Shown here: piece by piece, positions 35,313 through 49,288 of the stretch
How the letters are laid out: every line of letters starts with the position of its first letter
How positions within the stretch are numbered: position 1 is the stretch's first letter
Assembly: GCF_000720255.1 (NCBI RefSeq)
Contig: NZ_JOJE01000033.1
Location: 1 to 64,000 of the forward strand
Reading direction: 5' to 3'
Origin: Streptomyces griseus subsp. griseus
GTDB taxonomy: Bacteria; Actinomycetota; Actinomycetes; Streptomycetales; Streptomycetaceae
Length of the DNA: 64,000 nucleotides
Made by a program: the position numbers and the translations under genes
Notes under the pieces: model-generated
Database searches by the model: none
Seen by the model: only the letters and a program-made list of their open reading frames with translations
What the model was told of the DNA's origin: nothing

Positions 35313-35468
35313 GAATCTGACTAGAGCATTGCCAAGTCGTGGGAGAGCAATGGGGGGCCAAAGCGCCTCTATATCAGACAAAAGGGCGCGGTTCCTGCAC
35401 AGACGCGCACTGTCACTCTCATGTGTGACAGCTGGCACACCTTCGAGGTAAAGACCTCATCAAATAGT

Positions 35469-35486
35469 TTGTGATACCGTTCACGA
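35469..35486 (+). promoter_or_regulatory. Rex-like operator upstream of the atp operon
   Basis: TTGTGATACCGTTCACGA matches the Rex consensus (TTGTGAA-N4-TTCACAA) in 12 of 14 positions with the correct four-base spacer. It lies about 130 bases before atpI. Rex senses NADH/NAD+ and controls respiratory genes in Streptomyces. A weaker dyad, TGTGAC with GCACA, lies at about 35423-35438. Confidence 0.6.
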
Positions 35487-35614
35487 GAACCCCGGACAGA
35501 GTCGAAGGACCGCAGTGCGACGGTCCATGGGCGCGAGTCTCCAGCACTCCACCCCGGGGACTACGCTCGTCCATGACGACACCCCTGCCCCCCTGCGAAA
35601 GCGGAGTTGCCGCC

Positions 35615-36061
35615 ATGCCGTCCAATGACGCCCGGATCCTGGCCCAGGCCGCTGTGCCCACAGCCGCCGTCGGCGCTGTCGCCGCCGTCATCAGTGCGGT
35701 CGTGGCCGGTGGCGAGGGTGCGATCGGGGCGGTCGTCGCGACGCTGGTGGTGATCCTCTTCATGGGGATCGGCCTGTACGTCCTGCAGCGCACTGCCAAA
35801 TCGCTTCCGCATCTCTTCCAGGCGATGGGCCTCATGCTCTACGCGGCGCAGATCCTGCTGCTGTTCATCTTCGTCGCGGCCTTCAAGCACACGACGTTGT
35901 TCAACCCCCGGGCCTTCGCTCTCACGCTCGTCGCCGGCACCCTCGCTTGGATCGGCGCGCAGACGCGTGCCCACATGAAGTCCAAGATCCTCTACGTCGA
36001 ACCTGATTCGGGCACCTCCGCCAACGGTGACAAGCCCGAAAAGACGGGGCACTCGTCGTGA
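35615..36061 (+). CDS. atpI: ATP synthase protein I-like membrane protein
   Basis: A 148-residue protein with four hydrophobic segments (VGAVAAVISAVVAGG, IGAVVATLVVILFMGIGLYV, LMLYAAQILLLFIFVAAF, FALTLVAGTLAWIGA). Position ahead of atpB identifies it as AtpI, which helps c-ring assembly or magnesium handling in relatives. ATG 35615 has GGAG upstream. A possible leaderless start at 35573 would add 14 residues. Confidence 0.85.
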   Translation: MPSNDARILAQAAVPTAAVGAVAAVISAVVAGGEGAIGAVVATLVVILFMGIGLYVLQRTAKSLPHLFQAMGLMLYAAQILLLFIFVAAFKHTTLFNPRAFALTLVAGTLAWIGAQTRAHMKSKILYVEPDSGTSANGDKPEKTGHSS

Positions 36062-36286
36062 GAGGTAGGGCCGGGATAAAGGCGCACGAGAAGTCCTGCT
36101 ATCGTCCGGTGCCAACTGCGGCATCGCGGGCGCGGGCATCCGAGCTGACGCCTGCTCAAGCGCGAGGCGAGATGCCCCTGAGCCGCCCCCACATCCGTAA
36201 CACCAGTCCCGTGCCGAACCGCGGCAGCGTGCCGCGCCGACACAACGAGGTTGCCGTACCTATGCGCCACGCTGAAGGAGCCCGCG

Positions 36287-37421
<1,135 letters not shown>

Positions 37422-37462
37422 ACCGCCACCCGGACCAGCCGACTAGACGAAAGGCCATACAC

Positions 37463-38008
37463 ATGAGCCCGCTGCTCACGATCGCGGCCGAGGAGATGGA
37501 GAATCCCCTCATCCCGCCGATCCCCGAGCTTGTCATCGGCCTTATCGCCTTCGTCATCGTCTTCGGCTTCCTCGCCAAGAAGCTCCTCCCGAACATCAAC
37601 AAGGTTCTGGAAGAGCGCCGCGAGGCCATCGAGGGCGGTATCGAGAAGGCCGAGGCCGCCCAGACCGAGGCCCAGAGCGTCCTCGAGCAGTACAAGGCCC
37701 AGCTCGCCGAGGCCCGTCACGAGGCCGCGCGGCTGCGCCAGGAGGCGCAGGAGCAGGGCGCGACGCTCATCGCCGAGATGCGCGCCGAGGGCCAGCGGCA
37801 GCGTGAGGAGATCGTTGCCGCCGGTCACGCGCAGATCGAGGCCGACCGCAAGGCCGCCGCGTCCGCGCTGCGCCAGGACGTCGGCAAGCTCGCGACCGAG
37901 CTGGCCGGCAAGCTCGTCGGTGAGTCCCTCGAGGACCACGCCCGCCAGAGCCGTGTCATCGACCGCTTCCTCGACGAGCTCGAGGAGAAGGCCGAGGCCA
38001 CGCGATGA
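37463..38008 (+). CDS. atpF: ATP synthase Fo subunit b
   Basis: A 181-residue stator protein: one membrane helix near residues 20-40 (ELVIGLIAFVIVFGFLAKKLL) and a long charged coiled coil (residues 45-175). It links subunit a to the F1 head with delta. Its stop overlaps the atpH start (ATGA). Confidence 0.96.
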   Translation: MSPLLTIAAEEMENPLIPPIPELVIGLIAFVIVFGFLAKKLLPNINKVLEERREAIEGGIEKAEAAQTEAQSVLEQYKAQLAEARHEAARLRQEAQEQGATLIAEMRAEGQRQREEIVAAGHAQIEADRKAAASALRQDVGKLATELAGKLVGESLEDHARQSRVIDRFLDELEEKAEATR

Positions 38009-38820
38009 ACGGAGCGAGCCGCGAGGCCCTGGCAGCCGCACGCGAGCGTCTCGACGCGCTGACGGACTCCACGTCCGTGGACGCGGCGAAGCTCGCCGAC
38101 GAGCTGGCCGCCGTCACCGCGCTGCTCGACCGCGAGGTGTCGCTGCGTCGGGTCCTCACCGACCCGGCGCAGTCCGGCGAGGGCAAGGCCGAGCTGGCCC
38201 AGCGCCTGTTCGGCAGCCAGGTCAGCGGGGAGACCGCTGACCTGGTGTCCGGACTGGTGCGCTCCCGCTGGTCGCAGTCGCGCGACCTGGTGGACGCGCT
38301 GGAGGACCTGGCGAACATCGCCGACCTCACCGCCGCGCAGCAGGCCGGCACGCTCGACGACGTGGAGGACGAGCTGTTCCGCTTCGGGCGGATCGTCTCC
38401 TCGAACACCGAGCTGCGCGCCGCGCTGACCAACCGCAAGGCCAGTGTCACGGCCAAGGGCGAGCTGCTGCGCAGCCTGCTCGGCGGCCGGGCCGTCCGGG
38501 GCACCGAGCGTCTGGTGACGCGCCTCGTGACCGCGCCGCGGGGACGTAGCCTGGAGGCGGGACTCGAGTCCCTGTCCAAGCTGGCCGCCGAGCGGCGGGA
38601 CCGTGTCGTGGCCGTCGTCACCTCGGCGGTGCCGCTGAGCGACCCGCAGAAGCAGCGCCTGGGCGCCGCCCTCGCGAAGCTCTACGGGCGCACGATGCAC
38701 CTCAACCTGGACGTGGACCCCGAGGTCCTCGGCGGGATCCGGGTGCAGGTCGGCGACGAGGTCATCAACGGATCTCTCGCGGACCGCATCGAGGACGCCA
38801 CCCGCCGTATGGCGAGCTAG
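38005..38820 (+). CDS. atpH: ATP synthase F1 subunit delta
   Basis: A 271-residue delta subunit, longer than the enterobacterial form but normal for Streptomyces. The conserved C-terminal part reads [18 protein letters not shown] and [20 protein letters not shown]. It starts within the atpF stop, so it is coupled to atpF. The 128-base gap to atpA is the largest inside the F1 part of the operon. Confidence 0.95.
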   Translation: MNGASREALAAARERLDALTDSTSVDAAKLADELAAVTALLDREVSLRRVLTDPAQSGEGKAELAQRLFGSQVSGETADLVSGLVRSRWSQSRDLVDALEDLANIADLTAAQQAGTLDDVEDELFRFGRIVSSNTELRAALTNRKASVTAKGELLRSLLGGRAVRGTERLVTRLVTAPRGRSLEAGLESLSKLAAERRDRVVAVVTSAVPLSDPQKQRLGAALAKLYGRTMHLNLDVDPEVLGGIRVQVGDEVINGSLADRIEDATRRMAS

Positions 38821-38845
38821 CAGCAACACAAAAAGACGTAGAAAT

Positions 38846-38864
38846 ACGGCCCGAGTTGGGCCGT
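38846..38864 (+). other. Hairpin between atpH and atpA
   Basis: ACGGCCC-gagtt-GGGCCGT forms a 7-bp stem; a second G/C palindrome (GGGGGGAGTCCCCC) follows at about 38886-38899. They could be mRNA-processing or translation-tuning structures before atpA. Confidence 0.45.
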
Positions 38865-38948
38865 GCAGAGGATTCACCTCGTTCAGGGGGGAGTCCCCCA
38901 TCCCCCCAAGTGAAACTTCGGGCCCAACAAGGAGAGCAGGGAACCCAG

Positions 38949-40547
38949 ATGGCGGAGCTCACGATCCGGCCGGAGGAGATCCGGGACGCGCTGGAGAACT
39001 TCGTCCAGTCGTACAAGCCGGACGCGGCCTCGCGCGAGGAGGTCGGTACGGTCACCCTTGCCGGCGACGGCATCGCGAAGATCGAGGGTCTTCCCTCGGC
39101 CATGGCCAACGAACTGCTGAAGTTCGAGGACGGCACCCTCGGCCTCGCGCTCAACCTGGAAGAGCGCGAGATCGGCGCCATCGTCCTCGGTGAGTTCAGC
39201 GGCATCGAGGAGGGTCAGCCGGTCACCCGTACCGGTGAGGTGCTCTCCGTGGCCGTCGGCGAGGGCTACCTCGGCCGCGTCGTCGACCCGCTCGGTGCCC
39301 CGATCGACGGCCTCGGCGAGATCGAGACGTCCGGCCGCCGCGCCCTTGAGCTGCAGGCCCCGGGCGTCATGGCCCGTAAGTCGGTGCACGAGCCGATGGA
39401 GACCGGCTACAAGGCCGTCGACGCGATGACCCCGATCGGCCGTGGCCAGCGTCAGCTGGTCATCGGTGACCGTCAGACCGGCAAGACCGCCCTGGCCGTC
39501 GACACGATCATCAACCAGCGCGACAACTGGCGCTCGGGCGACCCGAAGAAGCAGGTCCGCTGCGTCTACGTCGCCATCGGTCAGAAGGGCTCGACCATCG
39601 CCTCCGTGCGTGGCGCCCTCGAAGAGGCCGGCGCGCTGGAGTACACGACCATCGTCGCCGCCCCGGCGTCCGACCCGGCCGGCTTCAAGTACCTGGCGCC
39701 GTACACCGGCTCGGCCATCGGCCAGCAGTGGATGTACGAGGGCAAGCACGTCCTGATCATCTTCGACGACCTGTCGAAGCAGGCCGACGCCTACCGCGCC
39801 GTGTCGCTGCTGCTGCGCCGCCCGCCGGGCCGTGAGGCCTACCCGGGTGACGTCTTCTACCTGCACTCCCGGCTGCTGGAGCGCTGCGCGAAGCTCTCCG
39901 ACGAGATGGGCGCCGGTTCGATGACCGGTCTGCCGATCGTCGAGACCAAGGCCAACGACGTCTCGGCGTTCATCCCGACCAACGTCATCTCCATCACCGA
40001 CGGCCAGTGCTTCCTGGAGTCGGACCTGTTCAACGCCGGTCAGCGTCCCGCGCTGAACGTCGGTATCTCCGTCTCCCGAGTCGGTGGTTCCGCGCAGCAC
40101 AAGGCGATGCGCCAGGTGTCCGGTCGTCTCCGCGTCGACCTCGCCCAGTTCCGTGAGCTGGAGGCGTTCGCCGCCTTCGGTTCCGACCTGGACGCCGCGT
40201 CGAAGGCGCAGCTGGAGCGCGGTTCGCGCATGGTCGAGCTGCTGAAGCAGGCCCAGTACCAGCCGATGGCCACCGAGGACCAGGTCGTCTCCATCTGGGC
40301 CGGCACCAACGGCAAGATGGACGAGGTTCCCGTCGCCGACATCCGCCGCTTCGAGAAGGAGCTCCTGGAGTACCTGCACCGCAAGGAGCAGGGCCTCATG
40401 ACCTCCATCAAGGAGGGCGCGAAGATGTCGAACGACACCATCCAGGCGATCGACGACGCCATCGCGGAGTTCAAGAAGCAGTTCGAGACGTCCGACGGCA
40501 AGCTGCTCGGCGAGGACGCCCCGGCGGCTGTCAACGTCTCCAAGTGA
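38949..40547 (+). CDS. atpA: ATP synthase F1 subunit alpha
   Basis: A 532-residue subunit. [12 protein letters not shown] is Walker [22 protein letters not shown] and [22 protein letters not shown] follow as in all alpha subunits, including the conserved VSRVGG Arg. ATG 38949 follows AAGGAGAG. It forms the non-catalytic nucleotide sites. Confidence 0.97.
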   Translation: MAELTIRPEEIRDALENFVQSYKPDAASREEVGTVTLAGDGIAKIEGLPSAMANELLKFEDGTLGLALNLEEREIGAIVLGEFSGIEEGQPVTRTGEVLSVAVGEGYLGRVVDPLGAPIDGLGEIETSGRRALELQAPGVMARKSVHEPMETGYKAVDAMTPIGRGQRQLVIGDRQTGKTALAVDTIINQRDNWRSGDPKKQVRCVYVAIGQKGSTIASVRGALEEAGALEYTTIVAAPASDPAGFKYLAPYTGSAIGQQWMYEGKHVLIIFDDLSKQADAYRAVSLLLRRPPGREAYPGDVFYLHSRLLERCAKLSDEMGAGSMTGLPIVETKANDVSAFIPTNVISITDGQCFLESDLFNAGQRPALNVGISVSRVGGSAQHKAMRQVSGRLRVDLAQFRELEAFAAFGSDLDAASKAQLERGSRMVELLKQAQYQPMATEDQVVSIWAGTNGKMDEVPVADIRRFEKELLEYLHRKEQGLMTSIKEGAKMSNDTIQAIDDAIAEFKKQFETSDGKLLGEDAPAAVNVSK

Positions 40548-40568
40548 CGTAAGGAAGGGACCTGACTC

Positions 40569-42922
<2,354 letters not shown>

Positions 42923-42939
42923 ACTCCCTGAGTTCCGGT

Positions 42940-42966
42940 GAGGGGGCGGGCGCGTCCCGCCCCCTC
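42940..42966 (+). terminator. Perfect hairpin between atpD and atpC
   Basis: GAGGGGGCGGG-cgcgt-CCCGCCCCCTC forms an 11-bp stem 18 bases after the atpD stop. It may partly terminate transcription or stabilise the upstream mRNA, lowering epsilon output. Confidence 0.65.
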
Positions 42967-43033
42967 ATCCACGCCCACTAGACTTGTAACCAACACCCGG
43001 CCGAACCGCCGGGTGGTGACCCGAGGAGCCACC

Positions 43034-43408
43034 TTGGCTGCTGAGCTGCACGTCGCGCTGGTCGCGGCCGACCGAGAGGTCTGGTCCGGCGAGGCCACCC
43101 TGGTCGTCGCGCGCACCACGTCCGGCGACATCGGCGTCATGCCCGGTCACCAGCCGCTGCTCGGTGTGCTGGAGTCGGGCCCGGTGACCATTCGTACGAG
43201 TGACGGTGGAACGGTCGTCGCCGCGGTGCACGGCGGTTTCGTCTCGTTCGCCGACAACAAGCTGTCGCTGCTGGCCGAGATCGCCGAGCTGTCGGACGAG
43301 ATCGACGTCCAGCGCGTGGAGCGGGAGCTCGAGCGCGCGAAGGCGGAGGGCGACGCCGCCGCCGAGCGCCGCGCGGACGTACGACTGCGTGCGGCGGCGG
43401 CGCGCTGA
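43034..43408 (+). CDS. atpC: ATP synthase F1 subunit epsilon
   Basis: A 124-residue subunit starting at TTG 43034 after GAGGAG. The beta-barrel N-terminus (LHVALVAADREVWSGEATLVV, GDIGVMPGHQPLLGVL) is followed by an Ala/Arg-rich C-terminal helix pair. It regulates rotation. A weak start and the preceding hairpin may keep its expression low. Confidence 0.95.
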   Translation: MAAELHVALVAADREVWSGEATLVVARTTSGDIGVMPGHQPLLGVLESGPVTIRTSDGGTVVAAVHGGFVSFADNKLSLLAEIAELSDEIDVQRVERELERAKAEGDAAAERRADVRLRAAAAR

Positions 43409-43436
43409 CCCCAGCGCCCGTCACGCGATGACGTCA

Positions 43437-43484
43437 CTCAGCCGCGGCCGGCACCGGAGCAATCCGGAGCCGGCCGCGGCTGAG
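43437..43484. terminator. Long hairpin ending the atp operon
   Basis: CTCAGCCGCGGCCGGC pairs perfectly with GCCGGCCGCGGCTGAG, enclosing a further CCGG/CCGG pair, about 30 bases after atpC. No T-run follows, typical for Streptomyces. Confidence 0.85.
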
Positions 43485-43555
43485 GCAGATTTGGATGTTT
43501 TTTCCGTTCCGTTACCTGTATTGAAGGTACCTAGGAGACGAGGAGGTCGGTGCCG

Positions 43556-44002
43556 ATGGTCCTCGCTCTGACTGTGTGCGGAATCGTCGTGGCCCTGGTG
43601 GTACTGGGGCTGTTCGTCTTCGGCCTGCGCCGCAGGCTCATCCAACGCTCCGGCGGTACCTTCGACTGTTCCCTGCGCTGGGACGTCCCCGACCATCCGG
43701 ACACCAGCGGCAAGGGCTGGAGCTACGGTGTCGCCCGATACAACGGCGACCGTGTCGAGTGGTACCGCGTCTTCTCCTACGCCTACCGCCCGCGCCGCGT
43801 TCTGGAGCGCGCGTCGATCGAGGTGGCCGGCCGCCGGCTGCCCGAGGGCGAGGAGGAGCTGGCGCTGCTCTCCGACGCCGTCATCCTGACCTGTCTCCAC
43901 CGGGGCACGCGCCTCGAACTCGCGATGAGCGAGGACGCGCTGACCGGTTTCCTCGCGTGGCTGGAGGCAGCCCCGCCCGGTCAGCGCGTGAATGTGGCGT
44001 AA
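43556..44002 (+). CDS. DUF2550 membrane-anchored protein
   Basis: A 148-residue protein with one N-terminal membrane segment (LALTVCGIVVALVVLGLFVFG) followed by a soluble domain beginning GGTFDCSLRWDV and WSYGVARYNGDRVEWYRVFS, the DUF2550 signature. This gene follows atpC in most actinobacteria. ATG 43556 has better spacing to GGAGG than a GTG at 43550. The function is unknown. The location suggests a conserved envelope role. Confidence 0.85.
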   Translation: MVLALTVCGIVVALVVLGLFVFGLRRRLIQRSGGTFDCSLRWDVPDHPDTSGKGWSYGVARYNGDRVEWYRVFSYAYRPRRVLERASIEVAGRRLPEGEEELALLSDAVILTCLHRGTRLELAMSEDALTGFLAWLEAAPPGQRVNVA

Positions 44003-44016
44003 CTCGCCGAACTGTT

Positions 44017-45840
<1,824 letters not shown>

Positions 45841-45907
45841 GCTGCGCCTCCTTGTGTGGGGTTGGGGGAGCGCGTGACTGAGCCTCACGCCCTCGCACGG
45901 TGCCGCG

Positions 45908-45950
45908 AGAATAGAAAGGTCTGGACCAGACCGTCAATAGGTCTGGACCA
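45908..45950 (-). promoter_or_regulatory. Chitinase promoter with paired 12-bp direct repeats
   Basis: On the minus strand TGGTCCAGACCT occurs at 45939-45950 and again at 45917-45928 (22-bp period). These are the repeats known in Streptomyces chitinase promoters and overlap the DasR-type (dre) consensus. A TTGACG (-35, 45932-45937) and TATTCT (-10, 45908-45913) are spaced 18 bp, and the second repeat lies between them, so binding would block the promoter. Confidence 0.85.
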
Positions 45951-45967
45951 TCGAGGGGTTGCTGCTG

Positions 45968-46618
45968 CTAGATCCCCAATTCCTGTGCCAGTACGGCCGC
46001 TTGCACCCGGCTGCGCAGCTCCAGCTTCCCCAGCAGACGGCTGACGTGCGTCTTCACCGTCGCCTCCGCCATGTCGAGCCGGACCGCGACATCGGCGTTG
46101 GAGAGCCCCTCGCCGAGGCAGGACAGCACGTCCCGCTCGCGCCGGGTCAGCGTCTCCAGGACGGCCGGATCGGCCTTCGGCTCCCGTACGGGTTTGGCGG
46201 CGAACTCGGCGATGAGCCGGCGGGTGACGGCCGGAGCGACGATGCCCTCGCCGCCCGCCACCGTGCGCACGGCCGTGAGCAGGTCCTTGGCTTCCGTGTT
46301 CTTCAGCAGGAACCCGGCCGCACCGGCCCGCAGCGCCCCGAAGACGTACTCGTCGAGGTCGAAGGTGGTCAGCACGAGCACGTCGGCGAGCCCCTCGGCC
46401 ACCACCTGCCGGGTGGCCGACACCCCGTCCAGACGCGGCATCTGCACGTCCATCAGCACCACGTCCGGACGCAGTTCCCGCGCCCGCGCCACCGCCTGCT
46501 CACCGTCCGCGGCCTCCCCGACCACCTCGATGTCGGGCGCGCTGCGCAGGATGAGGACAAGACCGGCCCGGACGGCGGACTGGTCCTCGGCGACGAGGAC
46601 CCGGACGGGCCGGCTCAT
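45968..46618 (-). CDS. NarL/FixJ-family response regulator
   Basis: A 216-residue two-domain regulator: receiver (VLVAEDQSAVRAG; phospho-acceptor in DVVLMDVQMPRLDG; FLLKNTEAKDLL with the Lys) and a LuxR-type helix-turn-helix (LTRRERDVLSCLGEGLSNAD ... ATVKTHVSRLL). Its start overlaps the sensor kinase stop (ATGA). It lies beside the chitinase promoter but reads the same way as the chitinase, so control of that gene is only a possibility. Confidence 0.93.
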   Translation of the reverse strand: MSRPVRVLVAEDQSAVRAGLVLILRSAPDIEVVGEAADGEQAVARARELRPDVVLMDVQMPRLDGVSATRQVVAEGLADVLVLTTFDLDEYVFGALRAGAAGFLLKNTEAKDLLTAVRTVAGGEGIVAPAVTRRLIAEFAAKPVREPKADPAVLETLTRRERDVLSCLGEGLSNADVAVRLDMAEATVKTHVSRLLGKLELRSRVQAAVLAQELGI

Positions 46619-47832
46619 ACGGGGTCTCCTTCAAGGGCGAGGGGCAGGGTGGCGCGTACGGTCCACAGGGTGCCGTCCGGTCCGGCCGCCAGCGTGCCGC
46701 CGAGCAGCGTGGCCCGCTCCCGCATGCCGACCAGACCGGCGCCCGAGCCCGGCGCGCGGGGGCCGTTCCGGCGACCGTACGGGCTGCTCACCCGCACGTC
46801 GAGGGCGGCGTCGAGCCGGGTGAGCGAAACGGTGACACGGCCCGGACCGGCGTGCTTGAGGGCGTTGGTCAGCGACTCCTGCACGATGCGGTAGGCCGCG
46901 AGCTCCACCGGTGCCGGGACCGTGCCGTGGGCGGTGTCGAGAACGACGTCGAGGCCGTTGGCACGCGCGGTGTCGACCAGGGCCCCGAGGCCGTCGAGGG
47001 TGGGAGTGGCGGCCGGCTCGCGCTCCGGATCGCTGTCGCGGAGGATGCCGATCAGCCGCCGCATCTCCGCCAGTCCCTCGACGCTGTTCTCGCGGATGAC
47101 GGTGAGGGCCTCGCGTGAGGTCGCGGGGTCGTCGAGGGAGAGCGCGGCGGTGGAGTGGATGGCGATGGCGGAGAGATGGTTGGCGACCATGTCGTGCAAC
47201 TCCCTCGCCATCCGGGCGCGTTCCGCGGTGACCGCCTGGGTGCGGTCCATCTCGGCGAGCAGCGCGGTCTGCTCGGCGCGCAGCCGGGCGGCCTCGGCGG
47301 CGTCGCGGTGGTTGCGGACGATGAGCCCGGTGGACGCGGGCGCCAACGCCACGATGCCCACGGCCACGCCGATCAGCAGCGCCTCGGGCACCCGCCACAG
47401 CGCGAACGGCACCACCGTCGCCGTCACCGACAACAGCCCGGAGATCCAGGGGATACGCCGGGCCGACCCGGGAGTGCCGTACAGGACGGCCGCGTAGATG
47501 ACGTCCGTGAACATCAGGAGGGTGACCAGATTGCCCTGGGTGACAGTGTCCAGTGTCAGCGCGGCCATGGCGGTGAGCAGCGCCGTACGCGGGGCGGCCC
47601 GACGCAGCAGCTCGCAGCCGGCCGTCACGGCGAGCGGTAACAGGATCGGCCAGCGGCCCGGGAGGAGCACGATCGGTTCGGCGGCCGGCCGGGTGCCCAG
47701 CCCGATCCCCCACAGCAGGATCCCGCCGAGCAGCCCGCCTCCCGCGATGTACATGTCGATGCGGTGCGGGCGGGGGAGTCGTACGGCCATGACTCCATCA
47801 AACACGGCTGGGGGGCCGTCCGCCTGCTCCAT
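46615..47832 (-). CDS. Sensor histidine kinase, HisKA_3 type
   Basis: A 405-residue membrane kinase. The N-terminal half has about five hydrophobic segments (AGGGLLGGILLWGIGLG, TALLTAMAALTLDTV, LICTGLLSVTATVVPFAL-like). ERARMARELHDMVANHLSAI holds the phosphorylated His of the HisKA_3 domain, and GLVGMRERATLLGGTL is the ATPase G region. ATG 47832 follows GAGGA; ATG 47790 is an alternative. It is coupled to the response regulator. No extracellular sensing domain of size is visible, so it may sense a membrane signal. Confidence 0.9.
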   Translation of the reverse strand: MEQADGPPAVFDGVMAVRLPRPHRIDMYIAGGGLLGGILLWGIGLGTRPAAEPIVLLPGRWPILLPLAVTAGCELLRRAAPRTALLTAMAALTLDTVTQGNLVTLLMFTDVIYAAVLYGTPGSARRIPWISGLLSVTATVVPFALWRVPEALLIGVAVGIVALAPASTGLIVRNHRDAAEAARLRAEQTALLAEMDRTQAVTAERARMARELHDMVANHLSAIAIHSTAALSLDDPATSREALTVIRENSVEGLAEMRRLIGILRDSDPEREPAATPTLDGLGALVDTARANGLDVVLDTAHGTVPAPVELAAYRIVQESLTNALKHAGPGRVTVSLTRLDAALDVRVSSPYGRRNGPRAPGSGAGLVGMRERATLLGGTLAAGPDGTLWTVRATLPLALEGDPV

Positions 47833-47942
47833 GGGAACGGTCCTCAACTGCATCTTTCGATGTACCGCGAGTTCGTCACCGACGACGACGAAGGGCGCGG
47901 ATCCCGACGGGAGCCTGGAAGGGGGAACGAAGGGAGTCCGTC

Positions 47943-48524
47943 GTGATCGTCGCGTTGATCGTCGCCTGCGAAGTCGGTTTCTGGGTGCTGCTGGCCCTGG
48001 GCCTGGCGGTGCGTTACCTGCTGAAGTGGCGGCGTACGAGCGTCGTCCTGCTGTTGTGCGAGCCGGTTCTGGAGCTGGTCCTGTTCATCGCGACGGCGAT
48101 CGACCTGAAGAACGGCGCGGAGCCGAGCTGGGAGCACGGCGTGGCGGCGCTGTACATCGGTTACACGGTCGGATTCGGCCACTACACGATCCGCTGGATC
48201 GACGGTCACGCCGCCCACCGCCTGGCCGGCGGGCCGCCCCCGCCCAAGCCGCCGCGTCACGGCGTCGCCCGCGCCCGGCACGAGACGAAGCTGTGGCTGC
48301 GCGGGGTCCTCGGGGGCGCGGTGGCGCTGGCGCTCCTCCAGTCCGCCGTCTGGTACGTCGGCGACTCGGGCGACGTCGGTTCCCTGCGCGCCTTCCAGTG
48401 GGCGGCCCTGCGTGCGGTGGGCATCTACGGCCTGATCACCCTCGCGTACTGGATCTGGCCGAAGAAGGCGCCGGCCGAGCCGCGGAAGCTGTCCGAATCC
48501 GGGACGGAGAGGGGCCGATCATGA
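47943..48524 (+). CDS. Membrane protein of unknown function
   Basis: A 193-residue protein with about five hydrophobic segments, starting MIVALIVACEVGFWVLLALG. GTG 47943 follows GGGAG. ELVLFIATAIDLKNGAEPSW and GFGHYTIRWIDGH are conserved-looking loops with His and Asp. The Pro-rich cytoplasmic linker (GGPPPPKPPRHG) separates two halves. It is coupled to a DUF5708 gene. I recognise it only as a common Streptomyces membrane protein. Confidence 0.75.
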   Translation: MIVALIVACEVGFWVLLALGLAVRYLLKWRRTSVVLLLCEPVLELVLFIATAIDLKNGAEPSWEHGVAALYIGYTVGFGHYTIRWIDGHAAHRLAGGPPPPKPPRHGVARARHETKLWLRGVLGGAVALALLQSAVWYVGDSGDVGSLRAFQWAALRAVGIYGLITLAYWIWPKKAPAEPRKLSESGTERGRS

Positions 48525-48706
48525 GCCGGGCGTCGAAGAACCTGCTGGAAGGGGCCGTCACCCTCGTGATCGGCCTGGCCCTGAAGCTCTTCGCCGTGGG
48601 AGTGGACCTCCCGGTCGTCGCCCCCACGAAGGTCGGCGTGGTCCTGATGTGCGTCGGGGGCGCACTCGTCGCGACGGGCCTCTACCAGGCGACGCGGGCG
48701 GACTAG
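48521..48706 (+). CDS. DUF5708-type small membrane protein
   Basis: A 61-residue protein with two hydrophobic segments (LLEGAVTLVIGLALKLFAVG and KVGVVLMCVGGALVATGLY). The beginning MSRASKNLLEGAVT is the DUF5708 signature as I remember it. ATG 48521 overlaps the previous stop (ATGA) and follows GGAGAGGGG. Its end overlaps the convergent adenosyltransferase gene by four bases. Confidence 0.75.
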   Translation: MSRASKNLLEGAVTLVIGLALKLFAVGVDLPVVAPTKVGVVLMCVGGALVATGLYQATRAD

Positions 48707-49275
48707 CGCTCCCCGCCCGGCACCCACAGCACATCGCCGACCTCCCCGTTGGCCGCCCGCGCCAGGATGAACAGCAGGTCGGAAAGGCGGTTGAGGTAGG
48801 TCGCGGTGAGGGGGTTCATGAGCTCGCCGTGGGCCTCCAGGGCGGCCCAGGTCGACCGCTCGGCCCGGCGGACCACCGTGCAGGCCTGGTGGAGCAGGGC
48901 CGCGCCCGGGGTGCCGCCGGGCAGGATGAAGGAGCGGAGCTTCTCCAGCTGTTCGTTGAAGCGGTCGCAGTCCGCCTCCAGCTTGTCGATGTAGAACTGC
49001 TCGACCCGCAGGGGAGGGAACTCGGGGTTCTCGACCACCGGCGTCGACAGGTCCGCGCCCACGTCGAACAAATCGTTCTGCACGCGGGTGAGGACCTTCA
49101 CGATCTCCTCGTCCAGGCTCCCGAGCGCGATCGCCGTCCCGATCACCGCGTTCGCCTCGTTGGCGTCCGCGTACGCCGCGATCCGCAGATCGGTCTTGGC
49201 GACCCGGCTCATGTCACCGAGGTTGGTGGTGCCCGTGTCCCCGGTCTTGGTGTAGATGCGCGTCAGATTGACCAT
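48703..49275 (-). CDS. Cob(I)yrinic acid a,c-diamide adenosyltransferase, PduO type
   Basis: A 190-residue enzyme that transfers adenosyl from ATP to cob(I)alamin to make coenzyme B12. TRIYTKTGDTGTTNLGD is the ATP-binding N-terminus, and RVQNDLFDVGADLSTP and PGGTPGAALLHQACTVVRRAER are conserved PduO-type motifs, with the last holding the active-site Arg. The start follows a weak site at 49275. Confidence 0.95.
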   Translation of the reverse strand: MVNLTRIYTKTGDTGTTNLGDMSRVAKTDLRIAAYADANEANAVIGTAIALGSLDEEIVKVLTRVQNDLFDVGADLSTPVVENPEFPPLRVEQFYIDKLEADCDRFNEQLEKLRSFILPGGTPGAALLHQACTVVRRAERSTWAALEAHGELMNPLTATYLNRLSDLLFILARAANGEVGDVLWVPGGER

Positions 49276-49288
49276 GAGGCCAGCCTAA

